A stretch of DNA of 64,000 nucleotides from an uncultured Bacteroidales bacterium. GTDB taxonomy: Bacteria; Bacteroidota; Bacteroidia; Bacteroidales; F082. The stretch covers positions 64,055-128,054 of the forward strand of contig CAJOCJ010000006.1 in assembly GCA_905236635.1 (NCBI GenBank). The letters are read 5' to 3'. Shown here in pieces: positions 8,796 to 16,275 of this stretch; positions within the stretch are counted from its first letter, which is position 1, and every line of letters begins with the position of its first letter. The notes beneath the pieces were generated by a model. The model ran no database searches and was not told where the DNA came from. It saw nothing but the letters and a program-made list of their open reading frames with translations. The translations under genes and the position numbers were made by a program.

Positions 8796-9611
8796 ATGGC
8801 TTCGCAAAACAAGACGGAAGACGCTGAAATGACCTTCGGCGAGCATCTCGATGAGCTTCGTAAAGTGTTGTTGCACATCGGGATAGCTTTTGTTTTGTTG
8901 TTTATTGCACTGTTCGCTTTCTTCAAAGGCGATATCATCGACCTTATTTTTTATCCTTCCGAAAGCGACTTTATCACAAACAGATTATTTGCAAAATTGG
9001 CAGATTTGACAGGTTCTGATGTTCTGAGAATCAATGCCGATCCTTTGCAGATTTATAACAACAAGCTCGCGGGGCAGTTTATGCTTCACATCAAGGCGTC
9101 GGCGGTCGGAGCGTTGGTGATAGCGTTTCCGTACATCATAGGGCAGCTGTGGGGTTTTATAAAACCGGCACTTTCGAAAGAGACGAAACGTCGTACTCGA
9201 TTGATAGTGTGGAAGATAGTGTTCTGGTTCTTCCTCGGCGTGGCGTTCAGTTACTTCATAATCTCGCCTCTCGGAATCAACTTTTTGGCAAATTACGAGG
9301 CTAATGGAAGCATTGAAAACATCATCGATGTGAGCTCTTATGTGAGCACGGTGCTGGGCGTTTGTTTGGCAGGCGGACTGGTGTTTCAGCTGCCGCTTTT
9401 GATAAGATTATTGGCATCGGTGGGCATCGTAACCTCAAGCTGGCTGCGGAAAAACCGCAAATTCGCCATCGTGGTGATATTGGTGCTTTCGGCACTCATC
9501 ACGCCGCCCGATGTCATGAGTCAGCTGTTGATTTTTGTGCCATTTTACATTTTATACGAATACGGAATTAGGATAGCGAAAAATATTGAAAAGCGAAATG
9601 CAGACAGATAG
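8796..9611 (+). CDS. tatC: Sec-independent protein translocase TatC
   Basis: TatC is the twin-arginine signal receptor of the Tat pathway. The 271-residue polytopic protein begins with MTFGEHLDELRKVLLHIGIA, matching the conserved N-terminal HLxELR motif. It has six hydrophobic segments, and a first periplasmic loop (about 50-95) longer than in E. coli. FSYFIISPLGINFL and ITPPDVMSQLLIFVP match conserved helices. The 3' end overlaps the MATE gene by 14 bases, so tatA, tatC and the exporter are probably cotranscribed. Confidence 0.94.
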   Translation: MASQNKTEDAEMTFGEHLDELRKVLLHIGIAFVLLFIALFAFFKGDIIDLIFYPSESDFITNRLFAKLADLTGSDVLRINADPLQIYNNKLAGQFMLHIKASAVGALVIAFPYIIGQLWGFIKPALSKETKRRTRLIVWKIVFWFFLGVAFSYFIISPLGINFLANYEANGSIENIIDVSSYVSTVLGVCLAGGLVFQLPLLIRLLASVGIVTSSWLRKNRKFAIVVILVLSALITPPDVMSQLLIFVPFYILYEYGIRIAKNIEKRNADR

Positions 9612-10965
9612 AACAAGGGAATTGGAGACGAAAGGTATTGGTACTCTGTTACTTATGTATGCCTTGCCGTCGGTGGTGAGCCAGATTATATCATCGGTTT
9701 ACAACATCTGTGACCGTATCTTCATCGGGCACGGTGTCGGCGCGCTCGCCATTGCGGGACTTGCGATAACCATGCCGGTGATGAACATCATACATGCTTT
9801 CGGAACCCTCATCGGGGTGGGTGCGAGCGCGCGTATGTCGATAGTTTTGGGTAAGAAAGACATCAACTGGGCGGAGAATATCCTCGGCAACAGTATGATT
9901 TTCACAGTCGCGTTGAGCGGCATAGTGATGCTGTTTTCGTATATCTTCCTTGACAAGATTCTGCTTGCTTTCGGTGCTACTGCCGACACCGTCGCATACG
10001 CCCGCGAGTATATGCAGATAGTGCTGCCAGGTATGTTCCTGACCACCGTGGCGTTTAACCTCGCCGGTATAATGCGTTCGTCGGGATACCCGACAAAATC
10101 AATGATTATTCTTGCAAGCGGTGCGATTCTGAATATCGGTCTCGATGCCTTGTTTATCTTCGTCTTCAAGATGGGAATAGCAGGCGCGGCGTGGGCTACT
10201 ACCATTTCGATGGCGTTTGCAACCGTCCTCGCGATGTCGCATTTCCTCAAGAAATCGTCGTTCATCCGTTTCCGCAGACACGGGTTCCAGCCTAAGGGCT
10301 ATATCTTCAAGAATATCACCATGATAGGTCTGAGTCCGTTCCTCATGAACGTGGCGGCCGCAGGCGTGGTGGCGATATTGAACAAACAGCTCATCCGTTA
10401 CGGTGGCGACTTGGCGGTGGGTGCCTACGGCATTGCCAACAGCTACATCCTCATCCTTGTGATGCTCATCCTCGGCGTGTGCATGGGAATGCAGCCTATC
10501 GCCGGCTACAACTACGGCGCGGGTCATCCCGACAGGTTGAAAAAAGTCTATGTCTTGACGATGAAAGTCTGCGTCTTGATAGGAATTATCAGTGCCATTC
10601 TCGGTTGCTCTATGCCTCGTATAATCTCGATGGCATTCACCAGCGACAGCACCTTGCTCGACATCTCGCAGATGGCGTTGCCTTACCTCACGGTGATGAC
10701 GCCTCTTATTGCGTTCACGATAGTGAATTCCAACTTTTTCCAGAGCATCGACAAGCCGTGGATTGCCATCGTGACAAGCCTCTCGCGTCAGGTCATCTTC
10801 CTCATCCCGATGATGTTTGTCATGCCTACAATCTATATGGATTTAGGTCTCGACAGTCTCGACGGAGTGTTCTGCTCCTGCACTGTTTCCGATGTCTTTG
10901 GCGCACTTTTGGCATTTGTTTTGATGCTGACGCAAAAGAAGGTATTTAAATATACGGCTGAATAA
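9598..10965 (+). CDS. MATE-family multidrug/sodium antiporter
   Basis: Inner-membrane exporter using a Na+ or H+ gradient. From the ATG at 9598 it has 455 residues and about 12 membrane segments in two similar halves. N-terminal features include GIGTLLLMYALPSVVSQIISS, DRIFIGHGVGALAIAGL and GVGASARMSIVLG, which are MATE hallmarks. The second half has CMGMQPIAGYNYGAG. A TTG four codons earlier (9586) is an alternative start. It overlaps tatC by 14 bases. The substrate cannot be told from sequence. Confidence 0.9.
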   Translation: MQTDRTRELETKGIGTLLLMYALPSVVSQIISSVYNICDRIFIGHGVGALAIAGLAITMPVMNIIHAFGTLIGVGASARMSIVLGKKDINWAENILGNSMIFTVALSGIVMLFSYIFLDKILLAFGATADTVAYAREYMQIVLPGMFLTTVAFNLAGIMRSSGYPTKSMIILASGAILNIGLDALFIFVFKMGIAGAAWATTISMAFATVLAMSHFLKKSSFIRFRRHGFQPKGYIFKNITMIGLSPFLMNVAAAGVVAILNKQLIRYGGDLAVGAYGIANSYILILVMLILGVCMGMQPIAGYNYGAGHPDRLKKVYVLTMKVCVLIGIISAILGCSMPRIISMAFTSDSTLLDISQMALPYLTVMTPLIAFTIVNSNFFQSIDKPWIAIVTSLSRQVIFLIPMMFVMPTIYMDLGLDSLDGVFCSCTVSDVFGALLAFVLMLTQKKVFKYTAE

Positions 10966-10968
10966 AAT

Positions 10969-10983
10969 GGTTAGCAGCTAACC
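10969..10983. terminator. Short inverted repeat after the MATE gene
   Basis: GGTTAGC-A-GCTAACC is a perfect 7-bp inverted repeat 3 bases after the MATE stop. No long T run follows on the plus strand, so it is at best a weak attenuator between the MATE gene and the next gene. Confidence 0.3.
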
Positions 10984-11000
10984 TTGAAAAATTTTAGATT

Positions 11001-11498
11001 ATGAACTGGATAATCATCATTATCGAAACAATTATTATGATCCTCGCTTTCACGGCGATGATACTGATTCCTTTGATTAAGAACCCTGTATGGTGGATTG
11101 CCGATTATCCGAAAGACATTCAGGAAGAGTACTTTAAGACCCATGAAAGGATACCTTCGGAGTTTTTCTCGACAACAGTGTTGCTGAAGAAAGGCTTCGC
11201 ACTTTTGGTGGCTATAGCTCTGTTGCTCTGTGTGTTGTGGCTGGCTGGAGCATACGATTTCTGGTCGGCATTTCTGCTTGGTTACGGGATGTGGCTCGTC
11301 ATCGACTGGTATGACTGCTTTTTCCTCGACTGGGTGTTGTTTGCCAATCTGAAAAAGGTGAGATTACCTGGAACCGAACACATGGATGAGGCGTATCATC
11401 AGAAAAAATACCACTTCGTGCAATCTTGCTGGGGAATGCTGATAGGTTTGATACCCTGCTTGATCGGCGCAGCGGTTTTTGCATGGCTGTTTTGTTGA
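11001..11498 (+). CDS. Small four-helix membrane protein, function unknown
   Basis: I do not recognise this 165-residue protein. It has four hydrophobic segments: residues about 3-26, 70-88, 90-108 and 143-165. A hydrophilic stretch holds PVWWIADYPKDIQEEYFKTH and a central MWLVIDWYDCFFLDW rich in aromatic and acidic residues. It sits 35 bases after the MATE gene on the same strand and could share its transcript. Nothing in the sequence supports a catalytic role. Confidence 0.75.
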   Translation: MNWIIIIIETIIMILAFTAMILIPLIKNPVWWIADYPKDIQEEYFKTHERIPSEFFSTTVLLKKGFALLVAIALLLCVLWLAGAYDFWSAFLLGYGMWLVIDWYDCFFLDWVLFANLKKVRLPGTEHMDEAYHQKKYHFVQSCWGMLIGLIPCLIGAAVFAWLFC

Positions 11499-11502
11499 CT
11501 TG

Positions 11503-11575
11503 TGGAGGATACCGGACTCGAACCGGCCACCTTTAGATTGCGAACCTAACGCTCTACCAGATGAGCTAAACCCCC
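11503..11575 (-). tRNA. tRNA-Ala (CGC)
   Basis: Minus-strand cloverleaf with acceptor GGGGGTT/ATCCTCC. It includes the G3-U70 wobble that marks alanine tRNAs and discriminator A73, plus one T-T mismatch at pair 6-67. The anticodon loop TTCGCAA gives CGC, reading GCG. The T arm is GCCGG-TTCGAGT-CCGGT. The 3' CCA is not encoded. Confidence 0.88.
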
Positions 11576-11592
11576 ATCGCTTATTTGCGCTG

Positions 11593-11600
11593 CAAAATTA
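11593..11600 (-). promoter_or_regulatory. -7 element for tRNA-Ala
   Basis: TAATTTTG on the minus strand, 17 bases before the tRNA 5' end. Confidence 0.55.
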
Positions 11601-11638
11601 CTAATTTTTTTAATTCCATCATATTTTTCTTAAAAAAT

Positions 11639-11671
11639 CTTTTATCTATTATCTGTCATCTATTATCTAAA
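11639..11671. repeat. Heptamer tandem tract
   Basis: Period-7 units TTTTATC, TATTATC, TGTCATC, TATTATC immediately before the promoter of the kinase gene. One of several such tracts in the window. Confidence 0.7.
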
Positions 11672-11677
11672 AAATTG

Positions 11678-11685
11678 TATCTTTG
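11678..11685 (+). promoter_or_regulatory. -7 element for the LicA-like kinase
   Basis: TATCTTTG followed by a short leader to the ATG at 11705. Confidence 0.65.
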
Positions 11686-11704
11686 CAGCCAAAATTAAAA
11701 CGCC

Positions 11705-12568
11705 ATGGAAATTGAACTTTATATAATCAGAAGAGTAAACGCATTGCTTCACGCAACCGACGCGAAGATCGTAAAACGCCTCGAAGGTGGTATGAGCAAC
11801 TATACATACGTCGTTGAATGTCAAGGTGTTATGTACACTTATCGTGTGCCTGGCAAGTTCGCCGAACGCTTCGTTGACCGCGTAGAAGAAGAGGCTAACA
11901 TCCGCGAAGTCGAGAAACTCGACCTCAACAACGAGACAGTCTACGTAGAGATTCAGTCGGGCGAGAAGCTTGCAAAATATGTAGAAGGCACGATAATGTC
12001 GACAACAGATGTCGTCTCTTACAACGAGATGTCGGTCAAGGCATTGAAGAAACTGCACAACAGCGACCTGAAATTCAGCGATTACAACGCTTTCGGCCGT
12101 CTCGACACCTACGAAAACTACTGCAAAGAGATGGGTTTCGAGCATCCTCAGGAATACAAGGAGCTTCGTCATACCCTCGACGAGATGCGCAAGATGTACA
12201 AAGAGGTGAAAAAAGTGCCGTGCCACTGCGACTATCAGCCGACAAACCTCGTCATAGCGAAGGATAAATTCTATGTTTTGGACTGGGAATTTGCAGGCAT
12301 GAACGACCCGTTCTACGACATCGCTTGCTATGGTAACGCCGGCTTCGACAAGGCTTTGTCGCTGCTTGAGGCTTACGTCGGCCACAAACCGACGCAGGAA
12401 GAGTTGAACCGTCTTTATTTCCACCGTGCTTTTCAGTGCCTGCAGTGGTTCAACGTCGCCATCTTCAAAGATAAAGTCGGCTTGAGCAAAGATCTGAATA
12501 TGGATTTCAACGCTGTTGCCTTCATGTTCTTAGGCATGGCGAAGGATTTGATAGGAAACTGCAAGTAA
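11705..12568 (+). CDS. Choline/ethanolamine kinase-like phosphotransferase (LicA family)
   Basis: The 287-residue cytoplasmic protein has an aminoglycoside-phosphotransferase/choline-kinase fold. It shows a glycine-rich N-lobe segment EGGMSNYTYVV (about 27-37), the catalytic Brenner motif HCDYQPTNL (about 177-185) and the metal-binding LDWEFAGMNDPFYDIA (about 197-212). These features match LicA-type kinases that phosphorylate choline or ethanolamine, often for envelope decoration. No cytidylyltransferase or transferase partner is adjacent, so the substrate stays uncertain. It is expressed alone from a TATCTTTG promoter. Confidence 0.85.
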   Translation: MEIELYIIRRVNALLHATDAKIVKRLEGGMSNYTYVVECQGVMYTYRVPGKFAERFVDRVEEEANIREVEKLDLNNETVYVEIQSGEKLAKYVEGTIMSTTDVVSYNEMSVKALKKLHNSDLKFSDYNAFGRLDTYENYCKEMGFEHPQEYKELRHTLDEMRKMYKEVKKVPCHCDYQPTNLVIAKDKFYVLDWEFAGMNDPFYDIACYGNAGFDKALSLLEAYVGHKPTQEELNRLYFHRAFQCLQWFNVAIFKDKVGLSKDLNMDFNAVAFMFLGMAKDLIGNCK

Positions 12569-12571
12569 AAA

Positions 12572-12922
12572 CTAATACATCATATCGTTGAAGCCGAAGC
12601 CTTCGTCTAGGCCCAGCTCGGCACGCACCTCTTCGGAGAGGCTCGCCGGACTCCAGGCAGGCTCGAAGGTAAGCTCCACATCACACGACATAACGCCCAT
12701 TATAGCGCTGACTTTCTCCTTGACGAAATTAGGGAGATAGTCGGCGACAGGGCAGTTTGGCGCTGTCACAGTCATAAGAATTTTCACCGCACCTTCATCG
12801 TCGATGTCGATGTTATAAATCAATCCCAATTTATAAATATCAACGGGTATCTCAGGGTCGTAAATGCCGCTCAACACAGCAATCACGCGCTCTTTCAGTT
12901 CATTTTTCTCTTCTTCTTTCAT
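12572..12922 (-). CDS. MIP18/DUF59 iron-sulfur assembly factor (SufT-like)
   Basis: The 116-residue protein belongs to the MIP18 (DUF59) family that helps mature Fe-S proteins. Visible features are YDPEIPVDIYKLGLIYNI, which is the family signature, the conserved cysteine in TVTAPNCPVADYLP, and a C-terminal FEPAWSPASLSEEVRAELGL. It lies directly after sufE and sufS on the minus strand, supporting an assembly role. Two 20-bp palindromes fill the gap to sufE. Its 3' end abuts the convergent LicA-like gene with only 3 bases between. Confidence 0.9.
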   Translation of the reverse strand: MKEEEKNELKERVIAVLSGIYDPEIPVDIYKLGLIYNIDIDDEGAVKILMTVTAPNCPVADYLPNFVKEKVSAIMGVMSCDVELTFEPAWSPASLSEEVRAELGLDEGFGFNDMMY

Positions 12923-12931
12923 ATCTTAAAT

Positions 12932-12951
12932 GGACAAGACATGTCTTGTCC
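12932..12951. repeat. Perfect 20-bp palindrome, copy 1
   Basis: GGACAAGACATGTCTTGTCC is fully self-complementary. It differs from the copy at 12981-13000 only at symmetric positions (GGAYAAGRCATGYCTTRTCC). Confidence 0.85.
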
Positions 12952-12980
12952 CAACGGGTTTTAGTTTTTATATCCTGTAT

Positions 12981-13000
12981 GGATAAGGCATGCCTTATCC
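12981..13000. repeat. Perfect 20-bp palindrome, copy 2 (spans the sufE stop)
   Basis: GGATAAGGCATGCCTTATCC is fully self-complementary. Its left arm, read on the minus strand, supplies the TAA stop of sufE. Confidence 0.85.
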
Positions 13001-13408
13001 GTTCATTACTTCTGCATACAACATCATCTGTTTCACCATACTCAACAAGCCATTCGAGCGGGTGGGAGAGAGGTGTTCTTTCAATCCGATCTCGTCCAAA
13101 AAACTCATATCCGCTGCCAAAATATCGGCTGGAGTCTGTCCGGAGAACACTTTTATTAATAAATTGATGATGCCCTTGGTGATGACTGCATCGCTGTCGG
13201 CAGTGAAATAAATCTTGCCGTCTTTCTTCTCGGCATGGAGCCAAACCCTTGACTGACAGCCATTTATCAGATAATTGTCGTTGCGATACTGCGGGTCGAT
13301 GATCGGACATTCCTTGCCCATCTCGATGAGCATCGCATAACGGTCCATCCAGTCGTCGAACATCGAGAATTCCTCGACAATGCTGTCTTGTATTTCTTTT
13401 ATTGTCAT
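12995..13408 (-). CDS. sufE: Cysteine desulfuration protein SufE
   Basis: SufE accepts persulfide sulfur from SufS and passes it to the SufBCD scaffold. The 137-residue product has the usual length. It shows the conserved NYLINGCQSRVWLHAE segment holding the sulfur-accepting cysteine (about residue 51), plus ADSDAVITKGIINLLI and FLDEIGLKEHLSPTRSNGL. It lies 107 bases downstream of sufS, and the gap is almost entirely a CGTCATTTCGA-type repeat. The 3' end runs into a 20-bp palindrome. Confidence 0.94.
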   Translation of the reverse strand: MTIKEIQDSIVEEFSMFDDWMDRYAMLIEMGKECPIIDPQYRNDNYLINGCQSRVWLHAEKKDGKIYFTADSDAVITKGIINLLIKVFSGQTPADILAADMSFLDEIGLKEHLSPTRSNGLLSMVKQMMLYAEVMNG

Positions 13409-13425
13409 ATTGCTTTGTTTTATGA

Positions 13426-13513
13426 CGTCATTTCGACCGACCGGAGGGAGTGGAGAAATCTCAAATAATAGGATGAGATTTCTCGATTCCGCTTCGCTTC
13501 ACTCGAAATGACG
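13426..13513. repeat. Complete CGTCATTTCGA...TCGAAATGACG element (88 bp)
   Basis: The ends are an exact 11-bp inverted repeat (CGTCATTTCGA / TCGAAATGACG). Inside is a second perfect inverted pair GAGAAATCTC / GAGATTTCTC. It is inserted between sufS and sufE and would fold into a two-part hairpin in the mRNA. Confidence 0.85.
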
Positions 13514-13515
13514 GA

Positions 13516-14739
13516 CTATCTCAGCATTGCTGCTGCTTTATTTACTGCCTTTACAAAAATATCAATTTCTTCTTTAGTGTTGTACATCGCAAACGAGGCG
13601 CGGACTGTTCCTGGGATGCCGAAGAACGTCATCACCGGCTCGGCGCAATGATGTCCAGTGCGCACCGCCACTCCCATCTTGTCGATGATTGTGCCCAAAT
13701 CGTAAGGATGGATGCCGTCTATCACAAACGAAATCAATCCGTTGCGTTTCGGCGCCTCGCCGATAAATCGGATGCCTTCAATTCCAGCAAGTTGCTCGGT
13801 GGCATATCTCAAAAGCTCGTCCTCGTATGCCTCAACTTCTTGTCTGTCAATGCTCTGGATAAACTTTACGGCCGTCTCCAAACCCAAGGCGGCACCTACA
13901 TTCGGCGTTCCTGCCTCGAATTTGAACGGCACCTTGTTGAAAGTGGTCTTCTCAAAACTCACTTTGTCGACCATCTCGCCGCCAAACTGGTATGGAGGCA
14001 TCTTCTCGAGCCATTCCATTTTGCCGTAAAGTCCGCCTATGCCCATCGGGGCGTACATCTTATGTCCTGAAAACACGTAAAAGTCGCAGTCAAGGTCTTG
14101 AACGTCAATCACTTGGTGCGCCATCGACTGTGCGCCGTCAACGATGACGGGAATGCCGTATTTATGTGCCATCGCCACCATCTTCTTGACTGGGTTTACA
14201 GTGCCTAACGTGTTGGAAATGTGCGCGATAGAAACGATTTTTGGCTTCTGTTTGAGCAACTCCTCATAATGATTCAAATCCAGAACGCCGTTCTTGTCCA
14301 TGCGGATGACTAGCAATTCGCCCTTAGTACGCATCAGCATCTGTTGCCAAGGCACCATGTTCGAATGATGCTCCATGGCGCTGACAACCACCTTATCTCC
14401 TTCATTAACAAGGAGTTGTCCTAACGATGTCGCTAGCAGATTCAGCGATTCGGTGGTGCCTCTCGTGAACACGATCTCCTCGGCCTGCCGTGCGTTGATG
14501 AACTTTGCCACGGTCTTGCGGGCGTTCTCGTAAGCCTCTGTCGCCATCTGGCTTAGGTAATGCACGCCACGGTGGATGTTGCAGTTCTCATGCAGGTAAT
14601 AGTCGCGTTCGCGTTCTATCACGCACAGCGGTTTCTGTGTGGTGGCGGCGTTGTCGAAATATACCAACTGCTTGCCGTACACCTGCTGGTCCAGCACCGG
14701 AAACTGCTTCCTAATCTCGTTTATGTCGAAGTGATTCAA
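13516..14739 (-). CDS. sufS: Cysteine desulfurase SufS
   Basis: PLP enzyme that takes sulfur from cysteine for Fe-S cluster assembly. The 407-residue product begins with IRKQFPVLDQ and YFDNAATTQKP. It has the TSPA-like AMEHHSNMVPWQ, the PLP lysine in FYVFSGHKMYAPMGIGGLYG and the catalytic loop VRTGHHCAEPVMTFFGIPGTVRAS. Length and motifs fit group II (SufS). A TATCTTTG promoter at 14759-14766 and a terminator upstream of it separate sufS-sufE-sufT from the outer-membrane gene before it. Confidence 0.96.
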   Translation of the reverse strand: MNHFDINEIRKQFPVLDQQVYGKQLVYFDNAATTQKPLCVIERERDYYLHENCNIHRGVHYLSQMATEAYENARKTVAKFINARQAEEIVFTRGTTESLNLLATSLGQLLVNEGDKVVVSAMEHHSNMVPWQQMLMRTKGELLVIRMDKNGVLDLNHYEELLKQKPKIVSIAHISNTLGTVNPVKKMVAMAHKYGIPVIVDGAQSMAHQVIDVQDLDCDFYVFSGHKMYAPMGIGGLYGKMEWLEKMPPYQFGGEMVDKVSFEKTTFNKVPFKFEAGTPNVGAALGLETAVKFIQSIDRQEVEAYEDELLRYATEQLAGIEGIRFIGEAPKRNGLISFVIDGIHPYDLGTIIDKMGVAVRTGHHCAEPVMTFFGIPGTVRASFAMYNTKEEIDIFVKAVNKAAAMLR

Positions 14740-14758
14740 AGTCGAAAATTTTAGGTTG

Positions 14759-14766
14759 CAAAGATA
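14759..14766 (-). promoter_or_regulatory. -7 element for sufS
   Basis: TATCTTTG on the minus strand, 19 bases before the ATG. Confidence 0.65.
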
Positions 14767-14805
14767 CGGTTTTTATTGGGATAAAATTAAAATATTATAA
14801 AAAAC

Positions 14806-14842
14806 ACAAAAAAGTGCCCCAGCAGCCAAGAGGCCACTGGGG
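14806..14842 (-). terminator. Terminator after the outer-membrane barrel gene
   Basis: On the minus strand CCCCAG...CTGGGG (14842-14837 / 14822-14817), with an inner GCC/GGC, forms a hairpin. A run of six T follows (14813-14808). It lies between the barrel gene and the sufS promoter. Confidence 0.75.
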
Positions 14843-14879
14843 AGAACGAAATTAAAATTATTTAACAAAAAGTTTCTAA

Positions 14880-15653
14880 TTAAAAATGATATCCGATTCT
14901 CAAAGCTAACTCTGAGCACCGAAGAGCCTTGCTTTTAAACTTGTCTTTCTCGGTATCAGATACACCATCAATAGTTTCTTCAAATGTATAGTCGGCATTG
15001 ACTTTCGAACTGCCTAACCCATAATAATCAACACCAATACTGAAATGCTCAGCTAACATAATACCAGCTCCAATTTTAAATGCAAAAGTGGCCGCTGTTT
15101 TATATTTGGCAGTAATAGTACTTTCTACACTATATCCATAATACGGATTATCATATGATGCTTCTTCTTTAAATTTTGAGATAAATCTCATATTTACACC
15201 CAATCCTGCTTCAGCAAAAACTCCGAAAGCATCATTTACTTCATACAAATACCTAACTCCCAACATAATTGGCGCGTTCATGATTCTTGGTTTTTTAAAT
15301 GAGTAAGAATCATAGAATTCATTAGCTGCATCTTCTGAATCCGAAACCCATTCTTTCAGTTCGGAATTATAGCTATTATAGAAAAAGTCTGCCCCCAGAG
15401 TTATCCCCAGACCATCAACGCTGCTAATAGGGAAGAGAATCTCCATGCCAACATTAAAACCGATTCCTGCATATCCTTGGTCACCTTTTTCATTAATAAG
15501 AGCCCATTTTTCGGGTGATTTGTCTTTCAATTCACCTGCTTTGAGTTTTCCCATAGGGAATGCGCCTCCGCCGTAAAGTGAAAATTGTGCCTGTGCAAAT
15601 ACGCTGATGCTCGCCAACATCAAAACTGCGATAAGAATAAATCTTTTGTTCAT
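14880..15653 (-). CDS. Outer-membrane beta-barrel protein, porin-like
   Basis: From the ATG at 15653 the product has 257 residues with a clear signal peptide (KRFILIAVLMLASISVFAQ). The rest alternates glycine-rich and aromatic beta segments such as FSLYGGGAFPMGKL, FGVFAEAGLGVNMRF and FAFKIGAGIMLAEHFSIGVDYYGLG. It ends in a barrel-type terminal strand ALRIGYHF. This is typical of small OmpA/OmpW-like barrels in Bacteroidetes. An upstream in-frame ATG at 15689 would put charged residues before the signal peptide and is unlikely. The role is unknown. Confidence 0.8.
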   Translation of the reverse strand: MNKRFILIAVLMLASISVFAQAQFSLYGGGAFPMGKLKAGELKDKSPEKWALINEKGDQGYAGIGFNVGMEILFPISSVDGLGITLGADFFYNSYNSELKEWVSDSEDAANEFYDSYSFKKPRIMNAPIMLGVRYLYEVNDAFGVFAEAGLGVNMRFISKFKEEASYDNPYYGYSVESTITAKYKTAATFAFKIGAGIMLAEHFSIGVDYYGLGSSKVNADYTFEETIDGVSDTEKDKFKSKALRCSELALRIGYHF

Positions 15654-15707
15654 AGTTGTTAATTTAAAGTCCAATCCTTTTTTGGACATTCGTTAATAAT
15701 CACATCG

Positions 15708-15715
15708 CAAAATTA
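15708..15715 (-). promoter_or_regulatory. -7 element for the barrel gene
   Basis: TAATTTTG on the minus strand. The leader to the ATG at 15653 contains a GTCCAA...TTGGAC hairpin (about 15668-15686). Confidence 0.5.
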
Positions 15716-15795
15716 TGTAATAGTATTGAAAATCAATAAAAAATGGCGTGACTATAAAGCCACAAAACATGTCGATATATTCATCAAAACATTGA

Positions 15796-16032
15796 CTAAT
15801 CAGCCGTGTTTTTTCTATTTTCTTTGTAATAATTGGAAAGGAAATGGAAGAAGTCTATCTCGAGAACGTTGGAAATCCTTAAAAGTAATTCTGTGTCAAT
15901 GTGTCGTTTGCGTATGATTTTCGACACATTCGAAGGGTCAGTAAACAATTTCCGTGCTAGCCATGCGCCGCTGCGTTCTTGTTCCTTCAATTTTTGCTGT
16001 ATAAGCTTTCCTATGTGGATTTCATTATTCAT
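15796..16032 (-). CDS. Small XRE-type helix-turn-helix regulator
   Basis: The 78-residue protein is nearly all one lambda-repressor-like domain: IGKLIQQKLKEQERSGAWLARKLFTDPSNVSKIIRKRHIDTELLLRISNVLEIDF. The recognition helix is near PSNVSKIIRK. It lies between the sufBCD and sufSE blocks, with a TATATTTG promoter about 230 bases upstream, and precedes the barrel gene on the same strand. It could autoregulate or control the barrel gene; no target site is recognised. Its start overlaps the end of a short open frame at 16025-16138. Confidence 0.82.
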   Translation of the reverse strand: MNNEIHIGKLIQQKLKEQERSGAWLARKLFTDPSNVSKIIRKRHIDTELLLRISNVLEIDFFHFLSNYYKENRKNTAD

Positions 16033-16138
16033 AAAAAGGCGCTAATTGCTTATCCTTATTGTACTTCTCAGGCTCTGGTAAACCTATGACATCAATAAGT
16101 TCAGACAATTCACGCCTTAAACGTGAACAATCACTCGC
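16025..16138 (-). pseudogene. Possible remnant or start-less small ORF upstream of the XRE gene
   Basis: This 37-codon open frame has no ATG or GTG. It reads like protein (RRELSELIDVIGLPEPEKYN... ending APFYE) and its TAA overlaps the XRE start. In the same frame further upstream, two stops interrupt another protein-like stretch (SLALILDFSKSGKF). It may be a decayed gene, or chance. No family is recognised. Confidence 0.3.
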
Positions 16139-16260
16139 TTATTCCCGTGTCTAAAATTTACCAGATTTTGAGAAGTCGAGAATAAGAGCTAAGCTCTGTT
16201 ATTTATATAATTACTTTATTTTTCTATATGTTAATCAATAATTTATATTTTATTTTTTTG

Positions 16261-16268
16261 CAAATATA
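16261..16268 (-). promoter_or_regulatory. Promoter upstream of the XRE gene
   Basis: TATATTTG with a TTG -33 box (complement of 16288-16290) exactly 19 bases upstream. The -33 box lies inside the 3' end of sufD. The leader to the XRE gene would be about 225 bases. Confidence 0.6.
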
Positions 16269-16275
16269 CCAAAAA

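Noticed and set aside
11663-12424. 253-codon open frame antisense to the LicA-like kinase
   Set aside because: Overlaps clear kinase motifs and the promoter of the sense gene.
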